Assembly (NCBI GenBank): GCA_009617715.1
Contig: VTFK01000090.1
Location: forward strand, 248,001 to 312,000
Direction: 5' to 3'
DNA from: Plectrocnemia conspersa
Lineage: Eukaryota; Arthropoda; Insecta; Trichoptera; Polycentropodidae
DNA: 64,000 nucleotides
The notes under the pieces were generated by a model, which saw only the letters and a list, made by a program, of their open reading frames with translations, had not been told where the DNA came from and made no database searches. Positions 49,341 through 63,770 of this stretch are shown here, piece after piece. The position numbers were made by a program, and so were the translations under genes. Position 1 is the first letter of the stretch. Every line of letters starts with the position of its first letter.

Positions 49341-52300
49341 CTAAATCATTTCCTTAGTAACGTTGTTCTATATGTTTTAAGCAAGTGCATTATTTTTGAA
49401 TACTATGTAATTCTAAAATTTTATAATAAAATTGTTCGAAATATATAAATGGCTTGAATTAAATTTGTTTCGGCAAATCTAAGATCATCACATAATTATA
49501 TATATAGTGCGTAAGAAACTTTTGTAAACCAGTGAATTACATTGGTTTGTACTAACAAATATACTCAAAATTTTATTTTTAGTGTAATTTATGATCTACG
49601 TAGATTAATATAAATCGACATTTTCTTTGTGAAAAATTGCAGTTGAAGAAAAAATATTCGAAAAATTTGCGCTTCGTGGCAAAATATGTTTTATAAATTT
49701 TTAAGATTGAGTTTCGAAAGTTCTGTTTATGTTTGTAGTATCGATTAAATTTTTATTTTGTAACTATGTAATATTTTTTTAAATTTTATGAAGTGGGAAA
49801 CGGTTTTTTATAATTATTGTATATTTAGTTATATTCACATAATATAAAACTATTAGAATAATTTTGATATTAGGGCAAGCAGAAGGACTTTTAATAAAAT
49901 AAGGGGGAAAATGGAATGTTTTAACTCTGTTTTTAAAATACATAATATACATAGTTTATTTATAATATATTAATATAATTTAATTTGATTTTAGTTTCAT
50001 TTCACGTATATTTTTGTATCTAAAAATACCATGCAATACGATCACATCGAATTAGAGATTTAATCAAAGCCGTCATCCAATAATTTATGCGCATGACATG
50101 GTAAAAGCTCTGCCAGCAATGTAGTATTAAATCATTGTATTACATCCAAACTGTTACGCGCAAGTGGTGGTTATTAACAGGCAGAGACGTCCAAGCATAT
50201 TGTCCATAATTTATAAATTTAATATCATACTTTGATATAAAAAGTACGAGTATATTAAATATAAAATAAAACCAGATGCTATCAAGCTTAAAATATATTT
50301 ATTTAAATATAGATAAAAGTGAAAAATGCTGCTATAGTATTTATAAAATTCGTATTTCTGCGTTTAAAATTTGGGGATGCTGCTAAAATATTTTTTTGTA
50401 CCAACACGTGACACAAAATTAATCATAAACTCAAAGCAAATTATGTACAATATTGACGTTATATTAAGATATAAAATAAAAAAGAAGATCAAAGCATGTA
50501 AGGCGTTGGTGCAAATAGCCTAGGCTGAATTAGGGTTCTTAGGGAGGCAAATAATAAAAAAGGTCGTCGACTAGCTCCTAAAAGTGCGCTCTTCGTCTGT
50601 GAATAATACAAAAAATAGGTCGTCTTGAAGGTATAATCTCGGAAATGAAACTCGGGGCCGAGTGCATAATTTACACGCCGCCGAGGATTTCTATTACAGT
50701 TAGTCAGCGCAGTAAACTGTCGTCCAAGTTAATATTCTGAGGGTGTTTATGAATTTTAATGTCGTCGACACCTACATTACCGGGGCATAGTAAAATTTTA
50801 GTTGCCATTCAACGGCTGACCGGGGAATTTTGCGCATGGGTCATCTAAAAGGGTCTCCTTATCGAATTCATATTCAAATAGGAACGTTTCTGGTATTCAA
50901 ACGCGAACGTTGGCACATTTTATGTGAAACTTTTATTATGAACGGCTATAAATTTTACCGACGTCGAGTCTATCTATAATGTTTCTGAAAAGAACTATTG
51001 TGAGAATATACGGAAGATGATTTAACATCTCTTTCGTCTATCACTATGAAACTTTGAATAAAGTTTATCTGTCAATATGTGTGAGGGCTCTTCTTTAAAC
51101 TCGTGTACTAAATCACCATAATCACGAAAATTATAAGGATGCACGTGACAAATTAATGTAATAGTAGCCGTCGTTATGTACAAAAAAAAGTAATAAGTAA
51201 ACAACACGTCGTAATTAGCGTCCGATGCAGAGAAAAAATATTTCTTTGTTGCGTAACGGTTGCGCAAGCATAGTTAACATTTAGCCCGTTTAGCCCGTTG
51301 CATAATTCGGCCTTCGAAAATGTCCATTAAGCAAATTTTACTCTTTAGAGGCGTGGTCGAATAAACGAGTGCAATAATTGTTTAAATTATCGCTGCATTG
51401 TTTTAATTCTACCTACGATATGTAAGGTCAGTCTCCAAAGAACAAAAGCCAGAGAGATTAAGAGAAGCAAAGGGGAAAACATATAAGCAGACAGATTACG
51501 AGGCGGATTACCTGACGGACTTCGAGAGACAACGACAGACTACGAGGCGCACTACGAGACATCTGCAAAACGACCCACGAGAGACACTTAGATGATCAAT
51601 CACCTTCGACTATCGATCACGACCATGTTCTGCTACCAGAGATCTCAGAGGGCCATCCCGAGGACAACATTTCTTTGCCAGCTTCTCCACAAGCACTAGG
51701 AGAAAAGCGATACTTTTTCATATCAGTTTGTTGCAATATATGTTCTACTAAATAAATTTTCTAGACGTAGTATTAAGATTTAGAAAATACAATTAAATTG
51801 ACTCAACAAAATAAATGAAATTGAAAAATATTTAGTAAGATTCACAATAGTTGATGGTTGTTCTCGAAAAACAATAATAAATTTCATAAATTAATTTATC
51901 TTAATCTGTTCAGTATTAAAATTTAAAATAGTTCATCTGCGTAGAATTTCGGTCGCCAAGGGTCTGCGCTCCTGAAGAATGTGCTCCGTAAGTTTTTGCC
52001 GTTGTTTAATTTGCGTTTAACCAGTGTTTTATTTTTAATGATATTGTAATTCTAAAATGTTTAATATTTAAGTTTTTGTTTAAAATATAAAAATTACTTG
52101 AATTGCGAATTATTTTGGCGCGTTATAAAACTGAACATAAATTTAATATTAAGTAAAAGTAATTAAGTGTACAATATAATCAGAAAAAATTACCTAACCT
52201 TAACCCAAAATTGCAAAATAAAGCCTAACCTGACCTAAGCAAGAATCATCACAAAATAAAGTTTAAGAAATTAAAAAAAACATAAATTCTAAAATATAGG

Positions 52301-54747
52301 CTTTTATTATTTACGTAGCTTCTACATTTTTACCTGTCGATAATTTAAACTATACTTCACTCAACTGATAATAATATATGTCAAAGTTATATAAAATAAA
52401 ATAAAATTAAATATATATTCAAAATGTAAAGATATAGATTGCAGAAAATATTTCTAAGGATTTTTTTGGTAGGAGCACTGCATGAACCAAATATAATAAT
52501 TAGAATGGCAATTTTAAACATACAGCAAAAACCATAAGTGTTTCAAATAACAAATAACAGTTAAAAACTGTTACGTCAAGAAAAATTGAAATAAATCTTG
52601 CGATAATTTTAATCTATTTTAAAAGGTATTTTTCAAGGTTTTTGTGCGCATTTAATATAAATTTTAAGGTTAAGACACATTATATATATACTATTTATAC
52701 TCGTATCCATTAAAAGTAATCCTTCTTTAAATAGGTTATTAAAAAATAACTAGCTTAATACCTAACTTTAGTCGATAGTATGTCATTCTATGTTACGATA
52801 CATTTTCATAGATCGTGTATAAAAATATTCACAAACGAAATGTAAGCTTAATAAAGAATACATAAGCGTCTAGCATAGCATTTATATATAAGAGAATGAA
52901 TTTATTGTATTTTTACAGTAGAACAGAATTTATATTAATTTGTCGTTTTTTGTGTATTGAATTTATTTTGCATACATTTTTGTCGGTAAATCATTAATGC
53001 AAATTTAGCAAGCATTTTTCGTGTATTTTTATTCTTTCTTATGTATAACAATAACTTCTAAATTTTAGCTATAAATAATTTATTAAATTTGGAATGTAAT
53101 ATATGTAGTCTACGCGTAAATAAAATATAAACATTTAAAAAATTTATGGTTAAATCTAGCACTTAAGATTACCAACCAAATAGTCTGTGTATTGATTTAT
53201 TTAATATGAATTTTATCTTGGCAACTCATTTAGGACATACTATGTATTTGAATTATTAAACAAGATCTCTAGATTGTATAGATCATGTTTCAAATAATTA
53301 CTCTAAGTCTTGGTAATTATATGAAATTTAGGATTGAATATAGATCGGATCTGGAATATTACCCCAAAATACATACATCGTGCTAACGTATACACACGAC
53401 ACCACACAACAATATTATATATAGGTGTGTGCGGTCCCTTTGGCCTTTGATTTCTCTGACAACCCATTGTGCTCAACGTTTGTGTGATCATCGGGTTATG
53501 TCTGTGGTCGTACTGGGATTTGTCAGGGATCATAAACACAAAGCGACGTGTGTATGTATGAGCAAATAATATGCATGGTGTGCATATATTATACATAATA
53601 CATATGAAGTGTATTATAAAAAATGAATTGATTTTTAAATATAAGTGCGTATGTATTGTATTTTTAACATGCATATAAAAATTATTTAAGAAACACATTA
53701 TCATGTAAAAAAATTTAAGATAGATATTATTATACATATAAATGTGAAAAAAACTATTAAACAGTTTGATGAAATGCGACCGTGGAAATTTGTAATAAAA
53801 ACGGTCATGGAATAAGTAAAGAAGTTTTAAGGAAACAATAATCAGATATCAATATCATTCAAGTGGTATTACTGAATCTCAAGAGAGCAAATAAGAAATA
53901 ACAAATTTTGTGGATCAAACGTGAAAGGAATATGATACTTTATATGACATATATCAGATGAGCAAACAGTTTGCATTATATGAGCTAAATGCATTACGCT
54001 TTAATTTAGATGCATCCTAGAAACAAATACACGGTGAGAGCAGAAAAACTCATATAGAAAATTTTAGGTTAATTAATCTCAAGTTTTGAGGTTTTTTATT
54101 CAGATATTTATTACGATTGCAAATATATAAAAAAATATTTATATTATAAGTATATGCTTTCTTTTTTTCTTCAATTTTGAAACTTATTTAAAATATTCAG
54201 AAACTCATGTATGTGTGTACCTCAAATGGCTAAAAATCCAAACTTTTTATATGCGTCTAGTGTTTTGGTTTACGGTCGCGAAACGGCAGCTCTGTTGGAA
54301 ATTTGGTAAAGCTGTGCGTAATTTATAAACTCAGCACCAAAGTGATAGATCATAAAAAAGTTTTATTTATTTATATTTATGCTAAGAGAGAATAAATAAA
54401 AAAATAATCAAAGTTTCACATTTTATGGTAAAACATTTTGTTTGCTTATTTATGTTAAATATTTTTTTGATTAAAAAAAAATTTATTTCAGTGCATTATT
54501 ATAGTACGAACTCTTACGCATAAGGTTAATCAAAGTAATCAAATATTTGATACATAGTAAAGTTTATTAAAAATATTCATCATAGATATATAATAAAAAT
54601 AATTTCATTTTTGTATCAGAGATGCTTCAAACAGAATAATAAATATTCACGCTAGTAAAAATAATAATGAATTGTATTTACACTAAATTTTTAAGTGTTA
54701 TAATAGATAAAAGTGACGATTAAGGACATCCGCTATTGCTGAGCAAC
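49341..54747. other. Mostly noncoding; islands at 50040-50190, 50500-51300, 51420-51720 and 53320-53580
   Basis: The 50.5-51.3 kb island has balanced composition and an 81-codon minus-strand ORF (51022-51267) of doubtful value. The 51420-51720 island contains a plus-strand frame including DDQSPSTIDHDHVLLPEISE and HPEDNISLPASPQALGEKRY that I cannot place. A degenerate TAACC run lies near 52192-52206. The rest is A+T-rich. Confidence 0.45.
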
Positions 54748-55903
54748 TTATTTATTATTATTTATTTATTTTATTAATTTATTTAGCTTAATAGCTAATC
54801 TTTACATCTAACAAATTTAGTAAACATATATAAAAATATATAAAAAATACATAACAGAAAGAAAAAAAATAAAAATATACAATAATAAAGTCTTAATATT
54901 ATAATTTATTTCTATATGTACGAAGGTGTTTTTTATTCCATTTATGAAACCCGTTATATTTTTGCTGTTTCGGATTTCTCTTGGAAGACTATTATATAAA
55001 TCAAAACCTCCGTACATAATTCCCCTAGCCGTACTCGTTTTCTTATACTTAATTATCTTTAAATTTTCTCTATTTCTAGTATTATATTTGTGTACATCTT
55101 TATTTCTTATTAAATACTTATTAAAATATTCAGGTAACATTTTATTTTCTAACTTATATATAAATACTAAAACATTCATACTCAATATTTCTTGAACATT
55201 CAACCATTCTAATCTATCAATCATACTTTTACAATTAGTTAATCTATTTTTATTTAAGATTACTCTCATTGCCCTATTTTGTAATTTTTGCAACATTTGT
55301 TTATCTAATTTATTTAACATATTTAATAGTGTTGCACAATAATTAAAATGGGGCAATATTATACTATTGTAAATTTTTTTTTTGTATATATACTTAATAT
55401 ATTTCTTAATCTAGATAATAAACCTATTTTTCTACTAATTTTTTTTAATATGTAATTACAATGTTCTTTAAAATTTAATTTTGTATCAACAATTACTCCT
55501 AAATATTTTATATTATCCACTATTTCTATACTAGAGTTATTTATTACTATTTTGGTACTATTATCTAACACATTTTTATAATTAATAAATATACATTTAG
55601 TTTATTCTCATTTAATTTAAGTACATTATTCTTTAACATATTTCTAATATACTTAATTCATTATTTAAATTATTTACAATTTCTTTAATGTTATCACCTA
55701 TGCAATACATTAATGTGTCATCCGCAAATAGATGAATTTTACATTTTTTCACGTTATTAACTATATCATTAATATACAAAACAAATAACAATGGTCCCAA
55801 TTTAGACCCTTGTGGTACTCCATAAGACACTATTTTCTCTTCAGAATATACATTATTTATTTTAACTTTTTGTTTTCTTTTATATAAGTAATTATTAAAC
55901 CAT
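54748..55903 (-). mobile_element. Non-LTR retrotransposon of the same family, copy 2, strongly 5'-truncated
   Basis: On the minus strand this starts at the point equivalent to about 45278 in copy 1 and runs to the shared 3' UTR and an A+T-rich tail. RT blocks YGVPQGSKLGPLLFVLYIND and HLFADDTLMY are present. Small deletions near 55610 and 55380 shift frame. The C-terminal frame (54817-55356) is intact and keeps the CAA that is a stop in copy 1, followed by a clean ARGIMYGGFDLYNSLPREIR block that copy 1 has lost. Sequence is near-identical to copy 1 where compared by eye. Confidence 0.93.
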
Positions 55904-58149
<2,246 letters not shown>

Positions 58150-58420
58150 TTCTTCATTCCGTGATACATACCGGTGGGCTTTAGAGCTTTAACCTGCATT
58201 GCCTCATTTAATTTGGTTTCAAATCCACAATTCTTGTATCTTCACAAAATTGTTAAATTCATCAGCAGCAGCATTCAAGTGCTTCGTTACTGCTTCAACA
58301 AAGCTGTGAAAACCACATCTCTAATATTAGACAGGAGCGGATTCGAGGAAGCGCGCCTTGCAGTCTGTGCTGTAGCAAATATTATACTTTCCCTTGGTGT
58401 ACATTTTAATGAGACGGCAT
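58150..58420 (-). other. Coding-like island on the minus strand, frames broken
   Basis: Two adjoining minus-strand frames read like protein: FVEAVTKHLNAAADEFNNFV (ending IQELWI and a stop), then in another frame CGFETKLNEAMQVKALKPT, which ends at a GTATGT donor near 58172. A one- or two-base shift between them, or an intron I cannot define, would explain this. It may be a pseudogene or a transposon fragment; no family recognised. Confidence 0.25.
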
Positions 58421-60081
58421 AACTCGTGTTTTTTGTAACAGAAATTTTATATTTTTCAGTTGTTTCTGTTAACGTGTAACAAGATACCGTTCGTTAGTTT
58501 CGTTCGTAACGAAGAAAAATAACGGAAAGCGGACAGAGATTTTTTCTGGACGCTCGTTTTTTGTTAATTTCGCACCGGCGACTCTCAACTATCCCAGTTT
58601 TTACTGTGTTTTTATTGTCACTGTAATTAAAACGAGAAACCTGCATTTTATTACGCGCTCTGAGAGTATGAAATTTTTATATGCCAAACTGCACTATATA
58701 CAGTTAACGATAACGATCCATGAAAATGGTTTACCTTTTCATATTAGAATAAATTAAATATGTAAGCAAATTCGTACCACAATTAAAATTAAAAAAACAT
58801 AGTTTATAAAATAAGAATTGCATAATTAATAAGTTTAGAACTTCTATTATCACAAAAAGATCAATGTTTCATTATAATTAAAAATGGAGTGAAAATTGTT
58901 GACCTATTTAATAATATTTTAATATAATAAATAAATTAAAAGTATTTAATATTGGGCTAAAATCAAAAGTTAAATGCCAGTTAGATATAGAAATATTGCA
59001 TTTCTAAATGAATTTAGTATGGGGTTATGAAAAAATATATGTTGTACTAAATTCTTATTACAAAAAATGTTAATGCAAAGAAATTATAATGATTGTAAAA
59101 TCATTATTAAATAGCAATTTTTCATAAAAATAAATTTAGTTGCGTTAATAGAAAATAAAATTAAAAATTTATTAATTTTTCTTAAATTATGAAAAAAAAA
59201 AATACATTTTTTATAAAACAATTACCAATTAAGGATTAGCTAGTATCTAAAATAATGAGGATTTATAGTAGTTATATAAAATGAAAAACAGCTTTTATAC
59301 AATAGGTTTGTCAAAATCTATATTATTAAATTGTCAAAATGTAATTAAATTAATATTTATAGATTATTTTATTGTTAATAAGCTATATCATATAAAATTT
59401 AACGAAGTCATTAACAAAGCTTGGAATAAGAAAATTCATCTGACTCTAAGATTATTATAAATGATTAAAGTTATTGTGAAATTTAAACTTATAATTTTTA
59501 ATTAATGTACATTTACTAATTCTACTGATCCTTATATATTATATTAAAATTATTGTAAAATATTATTAGATCAAATAATCGCAAGATAATATACTATAAA
59601 TACAATTAAATTCATTAATAAATTCTCCATAATAAAAAATGACGTTAATTAAAAAATAATAATCTCATTAATAACACTTTGTATACAAAATAATGTGCTA
59701 AACTAGTACATGTTGAACTATTTTAATGATGCAAATAAATCAGCAATAAAAAAAACTTTATTGTGTAGTTTGTAATTGCGTTTCGCCGCAGGCTTTGTAT
59801 TCACTTTATAGTTGTACAATTTTCATATAAAGTTTGCTGTCATTTGCAGTTAAATTTTCCAGTGTGTACCTATTATTAAGTGTATGAAAATATAAATTAA
59901 AAAAATATTGTATACTTTGTGTTACATATTTTAAATTTATATTTTTAAAAAGTATTTTACTGTACATTAAAATACATTTAATTTAATATCATAATTATCT
60001 TGTCTTTTAGTAAATTAATATAATTTAATCTAATAATGTTTTTCTATTATCAGATATTGCTTATAAAATTTATTTTATTTG
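58421..60081. other. Noncoding DNA
   Basis: Balanced composition to about 58700 (with TTCGTT-CGT-AACGAA near 58505), then very A+T-rich with no structure seen. Confidence 0.5.
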
Positions 60082-60330
60082 GCAGGCTATTGCGAAATTC
60101 TTATTTCCATATGTATGCAATTAGATGAATCTACAGACATCTCTCAATATGGCAAGTTTCTTGTTTTTGTTCGCTATCAAAGATATTTTATATTTTGCAA
60201 GAATTTTTTGAAAACTATAAAAGTTAACGATTTTTTCTGAAAGGTAAGACGGGTTGATTTACAAAAAAACTTTGAATGGATAGAAAAGTTTTTCATATGT
60301 ATTGATTAAATTTCTTCCAAAATATCAATG
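60082..60330 (+). pseudogene. hAT-superfamily transposase fragment (ZBED-like)
   Basis: The plus-strand frame reads GYCEILISICMQLDESTDIS then QYGKFLVFVRYQRYFIFCKN, FLKTIKVNDFF and, after a TGA, KVRRVDLQKNFEWIEKFFICID. The block xxQLDESTDxxxxxxLLVFVRY with a following FCxxL is diagnostic of hAT-type transposases of the ZBED5/FAM200 kind, where the first D is catalytic. The upstream BED zinc finger and the C-terminal dimerisation domain are absent, and stops occur after about 50 codons. It is a relic; whether it belongs with the hAT end at 29010 is unknown. Confidence 0.75.
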
Positions 60331-60740
60331 ATTTTTAATTGACCATACGATAAAACATTTACCGTCACTGCTGTAAGCTGTTTTATACACACCTTACGTA
60401 TCTGGAAATTTAATTGCTAGCAATTATCGACGCAAAAATAACAAAGCAATATGACACTATCGAAATTGTCGTTGTTGCAGCCGGTCGAGCAAATTCCATT
60501 ATTTGTATCGTAGGCTAGATTCGCAACTGTCCCACACATAGTAACAGTACATAGTAATAGCATCGTTACAGTGGTGTTAGTAACGGCAGTAGCAGCAGCG
60601 ACGACGATGCGCAACAATTTCATGCAAATGGGATTCAAAAATGCATGCATCGCATATTTGTATCGCAACGCTTTACATAATGCACTACTGCATATTTTCG
60701 GACGCGGGTAGCGCGTGTATGGGTGGCTTTATACGGAAAG
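60331..60740. other. Balanced-composition segment, possible small minus-strand ORF
   Basis: A minus-strand frame at 60417-60668 includes MKLLRIVVAAATAVTNTTVT and a cysteine-rich end (CSTGCNNDNF, CYFCVDNC). It could be a small secreted protein, but the GTA/GCA-rich repeats in the DNA make chance openness likely. Confidence 0.2.
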
Positions 60741-60898
60741 TGTGCAAGGCGTGTAACGAGTGATTCTGAATGTAAAAAAAATATGTATGATATCGCATCA
60801 ATGAATTCGTATAACCACGTGCTCGAGTGTGCGAATCTCTGAAACCAATTTCACGGGTGGAACAAACGCAATACGTAGTAATTTCGCTATGTATTGAT
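60741..60898. repeat. Duplicated 150-bp module, copy A
   Basis: Diverged copy of 61210-61359 in the same orientation. Shared blocks include GTGCGAATCTCT, GCAAGGCGT/GCAGGGCGT, GAATTCGTA and CAATTTCACGG. Confidence 0.7.
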
Positions 60899-61209
60899 GT
60901 TGTATTGCTGCTGTAGGTCTTCGTCTCATACACCATATGACGCCACCCATTAGCTTTCACCGACTAACCCTTTTCATTGTTCATATTACTTAAACAAAGG
61001 AGTTTAGATATCCTGGATCACGCAGAATGATAAAGTAGAAAAGCCTGAATATTATAATTTAAAATTTAAAATAAATTTGTATTATTTGTATTACACTGAC
61101 AAAATATATTTTAACTGATAATATTTATTTTATTATTGTGAAGTATATATCTATATTATTTAGTGCCATGCACTTTTACTGGTTTGCTATCAACATAAAC
61201 CTCTAAAAA
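60899..61209. other. Spacer between the duplicated modules
   Basis: Balanced at first, then A+T-rich. Nothing recognised. Confidence 0.5.
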
Positions 61210-61359
61210 TGTGCAGGGCGTATAATGAGCGCGACATTCAAGAAAAACATATTTATGAAAACGCTTCGAAGAATTCGTACAGTTATGTGCTCGAAAGTGC
61301 GAATCTCTAAAAGCAATTTCACGGTTGAAACGAACATAATACGTAATGTCGTTTTGTGA
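61210..61359. repeat. Duplicated 150-bp module, copy B
   Basis: About three quarters identical to copy A by eye. Neither the same nor a shared reading frame is open in both, so the module is probably noncoding. Confidence 0.7.
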
Positions 61360-62599
61360 TTGTTAATACGAACGTAAAAATAAATATAAAGCAATAACGA
61401 ATCGAATGGAAATTATGGCGTTAAACACGGAGCACTGAACACGCATGCCGATAGTGCTTTCTAGGCGTTTCGAAACCAATAACCCGAATTGATGTATATG
61501 AATATACAACTATATCTAGATATAAATATCGTTTATATTTCCTTAATATATAAAAACCTGTCATGAATACACAGTAATAAGTTGACCTAATTAATCATAG
61601 AACATGGGTTATTTTAAAGGTTTGTGAGCTTGATAATGTAAGAATGCAAAACTTCTACGTGAAAAACAACCTGTATTCTCGGTCTCGTAATTAACACTTT
61701 ATTATTTATTTTTTATAAACGTTTATTACAAAAATAAAAATACAGGATAATGAATTGTTTAAAAATGTAAGACTAATAATTTATTTAAAATTTTAAACAT
61801 TAGACTATTAATTACTATTATTCTAACTATGAATCTAAAGTTATTAACGATTTTAATTTTTACTTCAAAAGCAAGATATGATTAGGCTTTTTATGTTTAT
61901 ACTTAAATTTTAGCATGGTTCTGAAAATGAACGAGTTATATGGCCTCGCTTAATATTTTGTAGTATTTTTCAGTATTAATAATCTACTGTAAATATTTTT
62001 AAGTATAATATATTATTTGTATTGCATTATTTTAAATTACTTCAAGGTTGAAAAATATGGGTTATTAGTGTTAGTATTAAATCAAAATGATAATTTTTTT
62101 GTCAAAAATCTCCTGAGAATTTAAATTTCCATATCCATATTTCCCACTAATACCCACATCGGGCAAGCGTTTGTTAATATTATATTAATTAGCTGTTTAT
62201 ATATTAAAAAAATATTTTATCTCGTAAATGCATTATATTTATTTAATATCAGTTTTAGGGCTGCAATGTAAAAGTTTGGACATGAATTTCACGATATGTT
62301 TAGTAAATTTATGCTTGGAGTTCAGATTTTCAGAATACCTTGACATTTGACGCTCGTCCTCCAGTTAATGCAGTTTCCTTGTTCACTTTTAAGAGGTAAA
62401 AGCAAGAATTGTGTACGTGTTATTTATTTATGGTTAATTTTTTTTATTTATTAAAATAATTATTCAGCTTTTAAGTAATATTTTTTACCTAATTACAATT
62501 TATTTCAGACCATTATAACTAGTTCTGACGACTGTGCCTTTAACTTTTCAGTATTTTTTTAAAACAGTAATTTGATTAGTTTGTATTACATAATATTTA
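61360..62599. other. Noncoding DNA
   Basis: Balanced to about 61480, then A+T-rich. A small balanced patch lies at 62270-62400. No gene seen. Confidence 0.5.
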
Positions 62600-63300
62600 G
62601 AATGAAGTGAAACGGCCCAAGCAAAACTACTCTTTAAGATTTCAGCTAAAATTTTACGTGGTTTCGGGAGTTCATTATTAGCAAAACATGAGTTTTGTAT
62701 TTAGATAATTTATATGTTAAACCATCGTGCCAAGGAGTCTCTAATGGTTTTTATATAACTTGTACTTTTTTCATATTAAAATTACCAGAAATGTGATCAT
62801 TCATCCTGTCAAGTTAATGAGTTGCTAAATTTATTTTGCGAAAACCAAATAGTTCGTTTATAGTTATATTAGACGATTGCGATAAGATGATTTTTTTCAA
62901 ATATTTTATTGAGCAAAGATAAATGGCTGATGAGACGATAATTAATCGGAATTCTATACTTTTACCTGGGTTTTTAAATTCTATGAATTTTGCCTATTTC
63001 ACAGATAGTAGGAAATACCTAAATTATAAAAACGCAGTAAATATTTTAAATAAGTAGTTTTTTTTTCAATATTTTATTTAATTTGTCAGCTATTTTTATA
63101 GTTAGTACAATATGTTAGCTTATATACTTGTTAAAAGATAGATGAGGTATTTTGTCCATTTTTCATTGCTGATTTTCGGGCAAATTTGAGGCCAAAACAG
63201 ACTATGTAGTCTGTAACATTTTTAGAAGAATGGTCTTTGCAGAATGGGCATAATTTAAACAGCTAAAAATTTGGCAACGCAGTCACTTGTCACCTAATTC
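62600..63300 (-). pseudogene. Decayed jockey-like LINE remnant
   Basis: Minus-strand translation across frames gives, in order, a possible gag-like patch near 63180-63250 (CPFCKDHSSKN), GKIHRI-KPR near 62950-62985 (usually AKIxxIxKPGK), INYRLISHLSLLNKIFEKI near 62885-62945 (usually SYRPISLLPxxSKxFEK), LFGFRKI (usually QFGFRxxHST) and TPWHDGLTYKLSKYK near 62700-62740 (usually FDRVWHDGLxYKL). Stops and frame changes are dense, so this is an old relic. It differs from the three-copy family and resembles the relic at 25650-26160. Confidence 0.7.
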
Positions 63301-63770
63301 GGATATGATTTAAGGAAAACAGTCAAATAAATTATATTTTTAATAGTAAAAATTATATTTATTGGTGAAAATAAATTTAGACATAATTTCATTGCAAAAC
63401 TTAGTAAAATATTCATACTAGTGAAAATATATTTCAACTGAAAAATCATATTCACTGTAACATTTATATTTAATTATGTCTTAGGATTAAGTTAAAAATT
63501 ATAAATTTCATCTAACCTAACTTAACCTAACATAAACCAATAAATCAAATAAAATTCCAAATACTATAGTTATTTAATGACTAGTTTGTGGTAAAAGACT
63601 AGTAGGTACTTCAATAAGGTCACCTAACCAATTTATTTTTTATTTTGTAGACAACGACTTTATTAAGTTTTGTTCCATTTAAAAGTAGTCCTAATCCGTC
63701 AAAATTTACTACGTTCACGTGCGCTTGTGTTATATAGGCGCACGTGAATAAACATTTCACATACTTATGT
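63301..63770. other. Noncoding DNA with a TTAGG-type run and an E-box inverted repeat
   Basis: CTAACCTAACTTAACCTAAC at 63512-63531 is four five-base units of degenerate insect telomere-type repeat. The inverted repeat at 63714-63748 is described separately. Confidence 0.6.
63714..63748. promoter_or_regulatory. 11-bp perfect inverted repeat with a CACGTG E-box in each arm
   Basis: TTCACGTGCGC and GCGCACGTGAA are exact inverted copies around a 13-base A+T-rich loop. CACGTG is the canonical bHLH/bHLH-PAS site. A regulatory role is inferred. Confidence 0.4.

Noticed and set aside
51430..51720. LTR of a retrovirus-like element
   Set aside because: No paired copy, primer-binding site or gag/pol sequence was found nearby.
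53303..53737. 144-codon minus-strand ORF
   Set aside because: Length is unusual, but the residues are dominated by F, I, Y, N and H as expected from A+T-rich DNA. It has no domain, no signal and no splice or polyadenylation context.
54926..55195. 89-codon plus-strand ORF
   Set aside because: Antisense shadow of the LINE copy 2 C-terminal frame.
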